A stretch of 64,000 nucleotides of DNA from Maylandia zebra (taxonomy: Eukaryota; Chordata; Actinopteri; Cichliformes; Cichlidae): the NCBI RefSeq assembly GCF_041146795.1, contig NC_135176.1:34160531-34224530 (forward strand). Direction: 5' to 3'. The first letter of the stretch is position 1; every line of letters begins with the position of its first letter. Below, one piece after another: positions 1 through 11,190 of this stretch. A model generated the notes under the pieces. The model was not told the DNA's origin. It was given only the letters and a program-made list of their open reading frames with translations, and did no database searches. Made by a program: the position numbers and the translations under genes.

Positions 1-110
1 GCATGCTGAAGAGGTAATCAAACCATTTGATTCAGCTGTGTTGGAGTAGGGATGCATCTAAAAGCTGCAGGATAGTAGCTCTCGAGGACTGGGATTGGGC
101 AGCCCTGGTT
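1..110. repeat. Right end of a hAT-like MITE (partial)
   Basis: This stretch resembles the right half of the palindromic MITE at 8246-8460: a 'cagctgtgttgga' core, then 'catctaaaa', 'gctgcagga' and a diverged 'ctcgagga' end. The left half would lie outside the window. It forms the downstream border of the L2 LINE that follows. The match is by eye and the copy is diverged. Confidence 0.45.
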
Positions 111-3060
111 TAAGCATTTAAAAACAAACATGAGAATTTTAAAATGAACTCTAAGATATACAGGCAGCCAATGGAGTGAAGCCAGGATGGAAGTTATTTG
201 CTCTCTTTTACGAGTTCTGGTTAAAAGTCGTGCAGCAGAATTTTGGACCAGCTGCAGACGAGAGAGAAGACGCTGACTAACTCCAAAATACAGCACATTA
301 CAGTAAGCCAAACGAGATGGAATAAAAGCATGGATTACTGTTTCAAAATGCAGCCTGGATAAAATAGGTCTTCTCTTTGCCAAACGCCTTAAATGATAAA
401 AACTGGACTTGACAATAGCCCTAATTTGACTGTCTAATTTAAAATCACTGTCCATCTTAAAACCCAGGTTAGTAACAACAGATTTAAAATACTCTGCCAG
501 GGGTCCCAAATCAATAGCGGAGGGTTCACAAGGTCCACTAGGACCAAACAGAATCACCTCAGTTTTGCTTGAATTACATCTTAGAAAGTTTAGGGACATC
601 CAAGATTTAATGTCTTCTAGAGATGCTAGAAGTGGCTTAATAGCAGTGGAAGGATATTCCATGCCTTCTGAGGATGGTTCCCAGGGGCTGTAAATATAAT
701 GAAAAAAGTAGAGGCCCTAAAATTGAGAAAAGTTAACACTAATAGTTCTGTCAGAAAGATAAGACCTAAACCATTTCAAAGCAGTACCACGAATGTCTGC
801 AAGATGGTGCAAGCGAGTCAGTAAAATGCGGTGGTCTACAGTGTCAAAGGCAGCTGTTAGGTCAAGGAGGACAAGAACATCACGATTACCAGAGTCACAG
901 GTAAGGAAGATATCATTAAAATCCTTTAAGAGTGCTGACTCCGTGCTATGAAAGTTTTTAAAACCTGATTGGAAGACCTCTAGGACACCATTCTCCTTTA
1001 AAAAAAACAATTTTCTCTAAGATTTTAGACATAAAAGACAACTTGGAGAGAGGCCTGTAGTTAGCCAACACAGTGTGGTCCAGGGCAGGTTTCTTAAGCA
1101 AGGGTTGTACTACTGCATGCTTAAAATGAGCAGGGGCTACACCAGATATTAAACTGCTGTTTATAACACTAAGAACAGCCTGGCCTATGCTAGGAAAAAT
1201 CTCCTTAAAAAATTGTGGTGGGACAGGATCATTTGGGGAACCAGAGGGCCTCAGGTGGCCGACCACATCCTCTAAATAAGAAAGAGTCACAGGCTCAAAC
1301 TGGTTAAAAACAGCAGAGCAAGGGATCGAGACAGAGGGGTCGGACTCATGAGTGCCCGCGTGGTTGCAACCTTCTCAATGAAAAACACATAAAATCATTA
1401 GTTTATGAGAGGCCTCTAAGCAGCCACTTTGTGGAGCATTTAAGACTGAGTCAGTAGAGTTAAATAACACGTGGATTGTGACTGTTGGAGGAAATGATCT
1501 TAGAGAAGTATTTTCTTTTAGCCTCTTTGACCGTATCCTGATAGAGGCGCCAGCAGTCCTTTAGGATTTGCAGAGACACCTGCAGTTTGTCCCTCTTCCA
1601 TCTGCGTTCAGCTCTACGACACTCCCTCCTCACAGCCCGAGTGGCGTCATTAAACCAAGGATCGGTTTTAGCCTTGGGCTTCCTGGTTTTTAATGGTGCC
1701 ACAGAGTCCAGAATGGTTAGGCAAGAAGATTGAAACCAGGAGCTGAGGTTCTCTGTGTCCAAGGGAGTATGATTGGCGGGGATAGACAACTGGTTAAAAG
1801 CAGAGGAGAACTGGGCAGCAGTGGAAGGGTTAATAATCTGACAGCGGCGAACAGGAGCGCTGGTTTGAACTGTAGTGTGTGAAAACACATCATCAAATGA
1901 TACAGCCATATGGTCAGAGAAGGCAGTGTCAGTCACTTCCACATTAGACACAGGTAGACTGTGTGACAAGACCAGGTCTAGTGTGTGTCCATGTTCATGT
2001 GTGGGACCAGGTACGGACTGGACCAGATTAAAAGAGTCAATGAGGCTTAAAAACTCCTTCACCAGAGGTTTGTCAGGGCAGCAGACATGGATATTAAAAT
2101 CTCCCACAATAAGAACATGATCATAGTTGGGCAGAATCCCAGCTAGAAATTCTGAAAAGTCATTAATGAAATTCTTATTGTATTTAGGGGGACGATAAAT
2201 AACAGCAAAGAGCACAGAGTTAGAACTTCAAAACACGTGAGCTCAGAACTGGAAGACGAGGGCTGTAAAACACACTGTTTACATTTAAAATCCTTTTTAA
2301 AAACAACCGCCGTACCTCCTCCTCTCCCTGATGTCCTTGGTGTGTTAAAATAGGAACAACCCGCTGGTAAAAGTTCGGATAAAATACTGGACTCACCAGT
2401 GTTAAGCCAAGTCTCCGTGACACACATGAAGTCCAATTTCCAGGAGATGACGGACTCATTCAGAATAAAAGATTTGTTCACGAGTGATCTGGCGTTTACC
2501 AGCCCAATCCTGACAGGCGCCGGGGATGAGGTAAAAGCCCCAGCGGCACAGGGAGTCCGACACAGCGGCCTCAGATTGTCGAGGTTCGCCCGGCGCACGT
2601 TGAGCCGAGGGGGACAGGGGTCACGGAGGAGCGGCGCATCATCCTGGCAGACCACAGGGATGAGGCAGGAACCCACGGGGTCCAGGAAACGTCGGTGCAC
2701 AAAAACTCCAGGAAATAATCTTTGACGGTAGTGAGATGGTGCACCAAAGAGATCTTGAGTTTGACCAGCCGACCACTGCGCCTACCCCGACGCTTCGCCG
2801 GGGAGGTAGCATGACAGCACGGCATAGGCAAGTTGGGATATGTGACAGCAGCGGACACCATGAATTCTGACCTCCGTTAGAAAATGGAGCTGTATTTTGT
2901 CCAGAACTTCGGAGGTTCAGAAGCGATTGGCGATCGTACACCAGTAATGACCCGATTTCTTGAGTAACACACGACAGGAGCAATATAAAACCAAACAAAA
3001 CTGACAGCGACAGACGAGCAGCCACGTACACCAGCGCCATCTTGAGGTACAGAGGACATT
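111..3060 (-). mobile_element. Decayed L2-type LINE
   Basis: Read on the minus strand from about 3040 to 110, the broken frames follow the order of a non-LTR retrotransposon. 2143-2700 gives the start of an EEP endonuclease ('GLVNARSLVNKS', 'VTETWLN'). 1460-2215 continues it with 'VIYRPPKYN', 'VGDFNIHV' and 'SDHMAVSF'. 958-1290 and 717-1010 are reverse transcriptase ('NYRPLSKLSF', 'LLDLTAAFDTVDH'). 18-662 is the C-terminal part ('LHWLPVYLRVHFK'). The order and motifs are those of the L2/CR1 group common in fish. Several frameshifts are present, and the RT segments with 'GVPQGS' and 'YADD' are missing around 660-720, so it cannot be active. It probably lies in a ttc1 intron, because ttc1 exons follow on the plus strand. 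Confidence 0.85.
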
Positions 3061-4139
3061 TTTAGTACGTTTTAGTTCGACTTTGCTTTTTAAGTTTTGT
3101 GGATATTATACATGGTTATGGTGGGGATACGTCGGCCAGTTTCCACTGGAAATGCCTTTTGGTTAAACTGAAGCAGCTGCTACACGTCTCAAACACAGTT
3201 TATTTGATGAGTGTATCCGCTGGGGCTGCAGGCGCACCTGGTCACTTTTACTTGAGTCTGGCATGTTTACATCACCGTGCATGACCTCTGATCCGTCCCT
3301 GTTAAAGACAGTCACAACTCTCAGAGCTTCCTCACTCAGTAAAACAGTGGTTCCCAAACTTTTTTTGCTAGGCCCCCCGCACAAACACATCCTCCTATCA
3401 CACGCACATATTTTGTTTTCAAACTTCATTGCAGTTTACTGTCAGTGACAGACAGAAAACAACGGGTCAAAACAAAACAACCCAAAATAAACAAGATTTG
3501 ACAGCAAGTAAAATCTGTATTAAAGCGAGATATGCTTCATCACACGTTCTAGTCTTTGGCCTGGAAGGAAGCTGGTTTGGAAGCATATCTGGTGATGCTT
3601 CATCCTCTGCTTTGTGTTTGTGTGGGAGCCCCATCAAAACAATGTTCATTATGCTCGCTGCGTCCAAACATTGTTTTGTTTGTTTGTTTTGTTTTCATTC
3701 ATACCACGACCCCCCCTGCAATGGCTCTGCGCCACCTCCTGCAAAAACACCTCAGCCAGTAAAAGAGAAACGCCTCCTCGTTTCCTACACGGTCAGAGCT
3801 GCTGCAGCAGTCTGTGGAAAAATCGTTGAAACAAACACTCGACAGTGTCTCAGATCTTCAAACTTTGCTTCTAGTTCTGACTTCTTCTTCTCCTCCGTCT
3901 AACGTGGCGACTACAGCAGCTTCCTGTGCCAGTCTGATGGTGTCACAGTGGCGTGCAGAGCGACCAGTAGGGTTTACCAGGGCCTCCTGTGCTTATTCAG
4001 GTTCAGCCCCCTCTGAGGTCAGGGGTCAGCGCTAAGGAGGCGTGAAAGGGATGAAAAACAGACTTACACAGCTGACCTCTCTCTCTCTCTCCCTCCACCT
4101 GTGTCTCCCACCCTGTGTCCACCTGTGTGTCTCTATCAG
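3061..4139. other. Non-coding stretch with hAT-like relic, likely ttc1 intron
   Basis: No exon is recognised here. From about 3345 the text 'cagtggttcccaaact' followed by a C-rich segment resembles the terminal repeat of a hAT-type element. A similar C-rich block sits near 3705-3760, but no clean second terminal repeat was found. 4075-4095 is a short CT run upstream of the ttc1 acceptor. Confidence 0.4.
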
Positions 4140-4713
4140 AGGCTGCCTCTACAGATCCAGGAGAGGAACGAGAAGCTGAAGGAGGAGATGCTTAGTACGT
4201 ATTGCACCTGAACACACCATTAATCAATCATCCATGATTGTCTGGTACGTACCTGTCGGTGCGACATGCAGCTTGGTACCTGTTCAGGTGGAGACAGTGT
4301 TTTTCAGCCATAACATCACCTGTGACAGGTGAGAGGAGCCAATCGGTGACAAGACTGAAATGAAATCACATGATCAATCCACATGATTTTAAAGGCACAC
4401 ACAGATCAGACATGAACTCTGATCAGCTGTTGGCTCTGATTGTTCACATTACAGAGATGCGACTTAAACAATAAAAGCCTGCAGCCTGATAGCTCAGGGC
4501 CTGGAGTCCTTTCACAATAAAAGCCATACATTAGACATACAATGGAGCTGTGATCTCTGTGACCTCTGACCCACAGGTAAGCTGAAGGACCTAGGTAACA
4601 TGGTCCTGCGGCCGTTCGGACTCTCCACCAACAACTTCCAGGTGAACCAGGACGCCGCCAGCGGCGCCTACTCCATCAACTTCATCCAGAACCCCAACAA
4701 CAACAACAGGTGA
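4140..4713 (+). CDS. ttc1: Tetratricopeptide repeat protein 1, last two exons
   Basis: TTC1 is a TPR adaptor that binds chaperones such as Hsp90 and signalling proteins in the cytoplasm. Only the C-terminal end lies here. Exon 4140-4194 encodes '[18 protein letters not shown]'. It ends at a GT donor in phase 1. The last exon, 4577-4713, opens after a 'ccacag' acceptor and restores the codon at the junction to give '[15 protein letters not shown]'. It then runs through 'LSTNNFQ' to 'NPNNNNR' and TGA at 4711-4713. The conserved end of vertebrate TTC1 is very similar ('VLRPFGLST', 'SINFVQNPNNNR'). The TPR repeats would be encoded upstream, outside the window. Intron length between the two exons is 382 bases. 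The assignment rests on recalled sequence similarity and matching splice phase. Confidence 0.9.
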
Positions 4714-5043
4714 TGATGTCACAGTGATGTCGTTGCTCACAGCTGTGACATCACACCACAGAGCAGCGGTTCACCTGTCTGCTGATCAGTTTAGTTACTG
4801 ATCATGAAGAAGCCAGTACGGACTGGTTATTGATTGGTGATTGACTCTTAATGGAGAGGAATAAAAAACCTCTGAAAGGTAATCTGTTCCAACCAGACTC
4901 CATTCATTTTCTGTCTGATTTAAGCTGCTCTGATGAAACTCTTAACTTGGAGCTTCTATGCGTCACCGCAGTTACCTCTGACAGTGTTGAGCTGGATTAG
5001 GCCCTCCTCTGTGCTGAAGCAGTTCCAGCTGTGAGTCTTTATT

Positions 5044-5049
5044 AATAAA
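5044..5049 (+). promoter_or_regulatory. ttc1: Candidate ttc1 polyadenylation signal
   Basis: AATAAA lies 331 bases after the ttc1 stop codon, in the expected orientation. The 3' UTR would be about 4714-5070 and ends before the Penelope-like element. Confidence 0.5.
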
Positions 5050-5279
5050 GTAAGCAGACAGGCTGTTGTCTGTTGTGGAAGTTTTCCGTTTAAATAAAGC
5101 CTGCAGACGAGCGGTGAGCAGTAGCTAACATTCTTTAATCAAACACAAAGAACAGAAAAAAACAAGCTTGATGAAGTCCCTGCATGACCGCAGGGCAGGT
5201 CAGCAGAGTCTCTCTGAGCCTAGCATGGCTCTCAGTTAAATGCGTCTGTGAAGGTTCTCAGTCATCCAGGTCATCGTAG

Positions 5280-5805
5280 TCAAAGGAGCTTGCAAAGAAA
5301 AGCGTCTGGACTTCTTTAAGTTGCTTGAAGACATTTCACCTCTCATCCGAGAGGCTTCTTCAGTTCTAAGGTCAAATGGTGGAGAGTCCAGATATAAACC
5401 TAGTGGGAGTTTCCCCCCACAGAGGGACAAAAGGACCCCCTGATGATCCTCTAATCGCCTGAGCCAAGGTGGGAAACTGGGCATGGGTCACAATCAGCCA
5501 GAGTTTCGGGTGTGTTCATTGTGAAACCTGGCCCCACCTTATCATGCGAATTCCTGAGGTCAGATGGCCCAGGATGTGAGTGGGCGTTAAGGCGTCTGGG
5601 GAGGGATCTCAAAACTGGATTATAGATGGCAGAGAGTTGGTGTCGTAAACCCCGCCTCTGTTCAAAGATGGTCGCTCACAGTGGACATAGATGCTTCTTT
5701 CACTCCTCTTTCAAACCATCTGTCCTCTCTGTCCAAAAATGCTCGAAAGAGTGACCTTTGACCTTTAGATGCAGATGGACTGCTGAGTCTTGTCCTGTGG
5801 AGGTG
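5280..5805 (+). repeat. PLE inverted arm, copy A
   Basis: The sequence is the reverse complement of 7071-7602 with few differences by eye. Shared landmarks include 'caaaggagcttgcaaagaaa', 'ggcttcttcagttctaaggt', 'gatggtcgctcacagtggac' and 'ctgctgagtcttgtcctgtg'. Confidence 0.9.
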
Positions 5806-6640
5806 GCTCTTCTGTGTTGTGCCATGCGCTTGTGAAGTGGCTGTTTGGTCTCTCCGATGTAGAGGTCTGAGCATTCCTCGCTGCACTGTACAGCAAACAC
5901 CACATTGTTAAGTTTGTGTTTTGGCGTTTTGTCTTTCGGGTGAACCAGTTTGTGTCTGAGCGTGTTGCTGGGTCTGAAATGCACCGGGATGTCATGCTTG
6001 GAGAAAACTCTCCTAAGTTTCTCTGATACACCGGCTACATAGGGGATGACAATGTTGTTGCGTCTGTCCTTCTTATCCTCCCTCGCTGGTGTCTGATCTT
6101 CTTTTCTGTGCCTCTTTGCTGACTTTAAGAACGCCCATTTAGGATAGCCGCACGTTTTGAGTGCTTCCTTTACATGTGTGTGTTCCTTCTTTTTTCCTTC
6201 AGGCTTAGAGGGAACATGTTCTGCCCGGTGGTGTAGGGTCCTAATTACTCCAAGTTTGTGTTCCAGAGGGTGATGGGAGTCAAAGAGGAGGTACTGGTCC
6301 GTGTGTGTGGGCTTCCGGTAAACTTCGATGTTGAGTTTGCCGTTCTCTTCAATGTGCACGGCGCAGTCCAGGAAAGGCAAACAGTCGTCCTTTGTGTCTT
6401 CCCTGGTGAACTTGATGTTTTTATCCACAGCGTTAATGTGCGCAGTGAAGGATTCCACTTCTTGTGTCTTGATTTTGACCCAGGTGTCGTCCACATATCT
6501 GTACCAGTGGCTGGGTACTCTTCCTTTGAAAGGGCCAAGAGCCTTCCTTTCCACTTCCTCCATGTAAAGGTTGGCTACAATAGGTGACACGGGGGAGCCC
6601 ATGGCACAGCCATGTTTTTGTCTGTAAAAGCCTTCGTTGT
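5700..6640 (-). pseudogene. PLE reverse transcriptase C-terminal half plus GIY-YIG endonuclease
   Basis: The open frame reads 'GCAMGSPVSPIVANLYMEE', then the RT catalytic box 'YRYVDDTWV' (YVDD is typical of PLEs), 'FLDCAVH' and 'YRKPTHTDQYL'. About 200 residues later comes the GIY-YIG nuclease with 'DLYIGETKQPLHKRMAQHR'. The frame is open for about 310 codons and ends at a stop near 5700, inside the inverted arm. It is separated from the N-terminal RT part by a one-base shift near 6645. It would copy and integrate PLE RNA; this copy is not expected to be functional. Confidence 0.88.
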
Positions 6641-6645
6641 ATTTG

Positions 6646-7070
6646 AATATGTAGTGGTGAGGCAGAGGTCTAACAGTGTGCAGATCTGATCGGGTGTGAA
6701 GTTGGTCCTGTCTTCCAACGAGCTGTCTTCTTGTAGTCGTTTTCTGACAGTCTCCACGGCCTCCGTGGTGGGTATGCAGGTGAAGAGAGAGACTACATCA
6801 AAGGACACCATGGTTTCATCTGGATCCAGGGTAAGTTTCTGGACCTTGTCGGTGAAGTCAGTGGAGTTCTTGATGTGGTGTGGGGTGTTCCCCACGAGAG
6901 GTGCAAGGATGGTAGCAAGGTGTTTAGCAATGTTGTAAGTGGCTGAGTTTATGCTACTGACTATGGGTCTGAGTGGGACAGCTTCCTTGTGGATTTTAGG
7001 AAGTCCGTAAATGCAGGGTATGGCATCCCCTGGGTAAAGGCGGTGATATGTAAGGCGGTCAATAATCCAC
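6646..7070 (-). pseudogene. PLE reverse transcriptase N-terminal fragment
   Basis: This part carries the PLE hallmark 'YGLPKIHKEAVPLRPIVSS', followed by 'ETMVSFDVVSLFT' with the first catalytic aspartate, and 'FTPDQICTLLDLCL'. It is cut at its N-terminus by the inverted arm and leaves the frame of the following half by what looks like a one-base deletion in the codons after 'LTTTY'. Confidence 0.85.
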
Positions 7071-7602
7071 ACCTCCACAGGACAAGACTCAGCAGTCCAT
7101 CTGCATCTAAAGGTCACTCTTTCGAGGATGCCAATGTTCACATTTTTGGACAGAGAGGACAGATGGTTTGAGAGGAGTGAAAGAAGCCATCTATGTCCAC
7201 TGTGAGCGACCATCTTTGAACAGAGGCGGGGTTTACGACACCAACTCTCTGCCATCTATAATCCAGTTTTGAGATCCCTTCCCAGACGCCTTAACGCCCA
7301 CTCACATCCTGGGCCATCTGACCTCAGGAATTCGCATGATAAGGTGGGGCCAGGTTTCACAATGAGCTCACCCGAAACTCTGGCTGATTGGGACCCATGC
7401 CCAGTTTCCCACCTTGGCTCAGGCGATTAGAGGATCATCAGGGGGTCCTTTTGTCCCTCTGTGGGGGGAAACTCCCACTAGGTTTATATCTGGGACTCTC
7501 CACCATTTGACCCTAGAACTGAAGAAGCTTCTCGGATGAGAGGTGAAACGTCTTCAAGCAACTTAAAGAAGTCCAGACGCTTTTCTTTGCAAGCTCCTTT
7601 GA
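7071..7602 (-). repeat. PLE inverted arm, copy B
   Basis: This is the reverse complement of 5280-5805. Because of it the minus-strand reading frame at 7071-7255 is antisense PLE end sequence and not a real protein N-terminus. Confidence 0.9.
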
Positions 7603-8245
7603 CCTCAGTTAAATACCTTCTCCAGGAACAAAATGCAGTGCACAGCTGTTTCACACCTTAAGGGTCACACTCCCTTGCTACCTCCCAGAGTCCTCGAAGA
7701 CACAAAAGATTCTTCCTGTGGAGTCGTCTGCTCCCACCAACTTCCTTACTACACCCCCACCATTTGTCTAACTGCATGAGTGTGAGACATGCTAAAATCC
7801 AGTGGCACCAAGGTATCATACAATAAAGTAATGTGATTAATACATAAATAAAAGAAATTCCTATACATGTCCTGCAGAGGGGCGTGGCCACAGACTGAGG
7901 TCATGAAGACAGGTACAGAGCACTCGCTGACCTCAGTGTCAGCGCTCTGATGGATCAGCTGTTTGTGACACAATAACCTGATTAGACTTAATTATCCTGA
8001 CAGCAGGTGACTTCCTGTCTGACATCAAGCCCCGCCTCTAACAGCGGTATTAGCTCCTGGAAACCAAAGAAGAAGAGTACCTTCCACTTTTTTTTTGTGT
8101 GTGATTTCTTTTTGAGCCTAAAAACTACTTATAATGTATTTTTTAAACACACAGGACTATAGTGGACAACAACAAAAGGACAACTTTGGTTTGAAATTAC
8201 AGCTGAATTTAGAAAATCAAACTGGACCACTTTACAGCTTTAGAG
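7603..8245. other. Intergenic, nothing recognised
   Basis: The stretch has no convincing exon on either strand and no clear repeat structure. It separates the Penelope element from the MITE at 8246. Confidence 0.5.
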
Positions 8246-8460
8246 CAGAGGTGGGGAACTCCAGACCTCGAGGGTCGGTGTCCTGCAGGTTTTAGATCTC
8301 ACCCTGGGTCAACACACCTGAATCACATTACCAGGCCTCTGGAGAACTTCAAGACATGTTGAGGAGGTCATTTATCCATTTAAATCAGCTGTGTTGGATC
8401 AAGGACACATCTAAAACCTGCAGGACACCGGCCCTCGAGGCCTGGAGTTCCCCACCCGTG
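8246..8460. mobile_element. Palindromic hAT-like MITE
   Basis: The left end 'cagaggtggggaactccag' and the right end 'ctggagttccccacccgtg' are inverted repeats. The inverted match continues for about 50 bases ('cctcgaggg', 'cctgcaggttttagat' against 'atctaaaacctgcagg'). No reading frame is present. A short flank similarity (TTAGAG/TTAGGG) may be a decayed target duplication. The same family is present at 1-110. Confidence 0.7.
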
Positions 8461-10902
8461 TTAGGGTGTCATTAAAAACCTTTAATTAGATGAAAAAACA
8501 AAAATCTTCATTATTCTTGTTTTCTGCTGTTTGCTACCAGGACGATATTAACCTGTATATTTAGCTGAACAGACGTAGTTCTTCCACCATCACTGATGCT
8601 CCTCTCCTGGCGCCTCATTGGCTGTGACACTTGGTCCTTCACTGTGGTTCCAGTTGTTAGAAGACTCTGAGATCGATGGCTGTGAAATATAGATCAAAGC
8701 TTATGTGAGTTCCTGTGGGAACCGATCCAACCAATCACAAGTCGACTGCAGCACCAGTCTCTGGTCACTCCACAGACAATCCAGCCCCAGACCATTAGCA
8801 GCAGTGGGGGCAGAGACTTGTAGGCAAGGAGGTTTTGCCTGCTAACCTACCATCGTTGTCCTGCTGATAATTCTGGTCAGTGGAGGCAACCACATGTACT
8901 GACGTGGCAAAGAAAACCTTTGTGTTGGCAGGTGGTGTTTGTTGTTGACAGCGGGGTCTGAGGAGCAGCTGCCAAACCTTCAGTTTATCATCCATGTGCT
9001 TAATCGGACTCCAGTGTTCTCGGACTTCAGGCTCACACGAGTACTGAAGTACCGGATACTCTCAACACAGTAATCTAATGTGATACTACGCTGGATACGT
9101 TATCCTGGAACTAAATGATGCACACAGTCCGTGCTGGCCCACCGAGCACCGCCCCGCCCGAGTCAATCTCCTCGTCAGGTAGTCCTGTGTCTTCCTCCTC
9201 TTCGTCGTGTTCTCCTAGACCAGGCGTTACTCCTCCTCTTCATCCAGTCTGAACCTCCCTCTGCTGCGGTGTACAAAACCCTCTGCTTCACCTTTGTACT
9301 CCAACAGCAGCACTGAACCTGTCCTGGTGTCCGCTGCAGCTCACATTCAAAGAAAGACAATTTCACAGGTAATAACCATGTAATAAACACCACTACATGT
9401 AGTTACTATGGTAACAATAGTAGTAGAAGGAGAGTATTTTGCTAACCTCTCCTCTTGTTGGTGTGTCGGCGGTTTTGATTGAAAGGAGGTGGTAAACTGG
9501 TCACATGACATAAGTGGAAAGCCCAGGATGTGGGCTGGGTGGGCGTCACAGTCCGAGGATACACAGGTGACACGTACATGAACAAGTGGGCTGGCTCTCA
9601 GAAAGTTTCATGCAGTCGGGGCTCTGATGTCACTCACCTGTCCAGGTAAATGTGCGTTTCTTTCAGCTTCATCTTACACCGGCAGCTTATCTGACCTTTG
9701 TAGGAGTGTTTAGCTGATTTTAGAGTTTAGAAATGTGTTAACATAGAATGTAGAATTATTGTAGAGACACTGCCCTTAATATAATAAAGGCCTCACTGTG
9801 TCGTGAACTTAGGAGTAGATTGTAGGAGACCCCTCCCCCACTTGAACTGTGAAAGTAAAACAGAGAGGCGTTAATGCTGAGTGGAAATTCCCCAGAGGAT
9901 GTTTGGGTGGGGGTCTCAACATTTGTAACTGGATAACTGGTCTGGAAGGGAGATGGGTTTTATGACCTAGGGAGTCACCTACACCCACAGTGTTTTAACT
10001 GTCACGCACACACATGCACACGCACACTCACTCATGTGCACACACATACACACAGGTATGCGCACACAGTCACTCACAAGCACTCACATAGACACGTGGG
10101 AACGCGCACATGTAGGCATTCATGTGCTCGTGCACATAGACACAGAGTTTGCAGCACACCGTGGGGGTTTTTATGATGGGGTCGCCACTACAAAACTGTG
10201 TTTCACAGACAAAGCAGTGAAGATTTTTGCAGAGGGGCACACCGGCCTCGTCTTCCCTTCTAGAAGTGCATGCTTAAATGAAGATGAATAAAGGTTTTGT
10301 GAAATGACAACTTTCGACGAATAAAAGAACCGGGGTAAAACTGATTTCGTAACACCTTTGACCTTCGACGTTCAGAGGATCTTCACTGTTCGGATGAATC
10401 TCTGACCAAATGAATCAGGTCGCTGCTGTTTACCTGCAGCTGTTATTTCTGCCGCTGCTCAGTTATGTGCTGATTTATCACCTGAACACTGAGAACATCA
10501 TAAAACCAGAGAAATACAGGGCCTGTGCTTAGCGCTGCATCCACTCATGGTGCAGTTACACATGTGTGTTAAGCATGTGTTAGACATGCAGCTTTAAATA
10601 TCTGGTAAGTTATAATTGCTTAATATAATCGCTTCATGTCCTGATCGACCTCAGGGCACAGACCTCAGGTCAGCTCTTTGAATCCTTCTGTTTCAAAGGA
10701 TTCAAAGTGACCGATCACATTATGACCCCGCCTCCTTTGGGCAAACGTAGTTCCATACAGTCACATGATCGTCTGCTGGTTTTAATCATCAGATCACCCA
10801 CTGAGAACAGGGTTGTCTTCCTCTTCATCATCATCAAATTCAAAGTAAAGATTTAAATCACAGACTAAAAAAACCCACCAGCAGGCAGAGCGTCTTCAAG
10901 TT
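8461..10902. other. Intergenic between ttc1 and pfdn1
   Basis: No exon with supporting splice sites and protein similarity was found. 9995-10140 is a degenerate CA-rich run ('cacacacatg', 'cacacgcacac'). The rest is unremarkable non-coding sequence, followed by the 3' end of pfdn1. Confidence 0.5.
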
Positions 10903-10908
10903 TTTATT
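10903..10908 (-). promoter_or_regulatory. pfdn1: Candidate pfdn1 polyadenylation signal
   Basis: The plus strand reads TTTATT, which is AATAAA on the minus strand, 78 bases past the pfdn1 stop codon. Confidence 0.6.
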
Positions 10909-10985
10909 GTGGAAAACTCACACGGGAAACAGCGTGTGTGTGTGTGTATTACAGTGTAATTATAGTGTGTGTGTGATGATGATGG

Positions 10986-11107
10986 TCAGTGGGCTCTCCT
11001 GGACAGCAGCATCTCTCTTATGTTGTCCTCAGCTTCCTTCACGCTGCGTTCAAGGTACACCTTCCTCTGCTGGAAATCACAAGCACAAACATACTGTCAG
11101 TGCTTAG

Positions 11108-11190
<83 letters not shown>

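Larger units (their letters stand above)
5280..7602 (-). mobile_element. Penelope-like retroelement with inverted arms
   Basis: The minus strand encodes a Penelope-like reverse transcriptase with a C-terminal GIY-YIG endonuclease, and the unit is bounded by inverted arms of about 0.53 kb (5280-5805 and 7071-7602). PLEs insert by target-primed reverse transcription and often carry long terminal repeats in direct or inverted order, plus partial copies. Here the coding part runs only from about 7050 to 5700, so the N-terminus of the polyprotein is missing and the second arm replaces it. The inner end of arm 5280-5805 includes the end of the endonuclease frame. One frameshift splits the RT. Further fragments of PLE ends lie at 19030-19125, 20025-20235, 28085-28172, 31312-31490 and 46198-46441. 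Confidence 0.88.

Noticed and set aside
7071-7255. N-terminal extension of the Penelope frame starting with Met at 7255
   Set aside because: This part is antisense of the PLE end brought in by the inverted arm, so it is not a real protein start.
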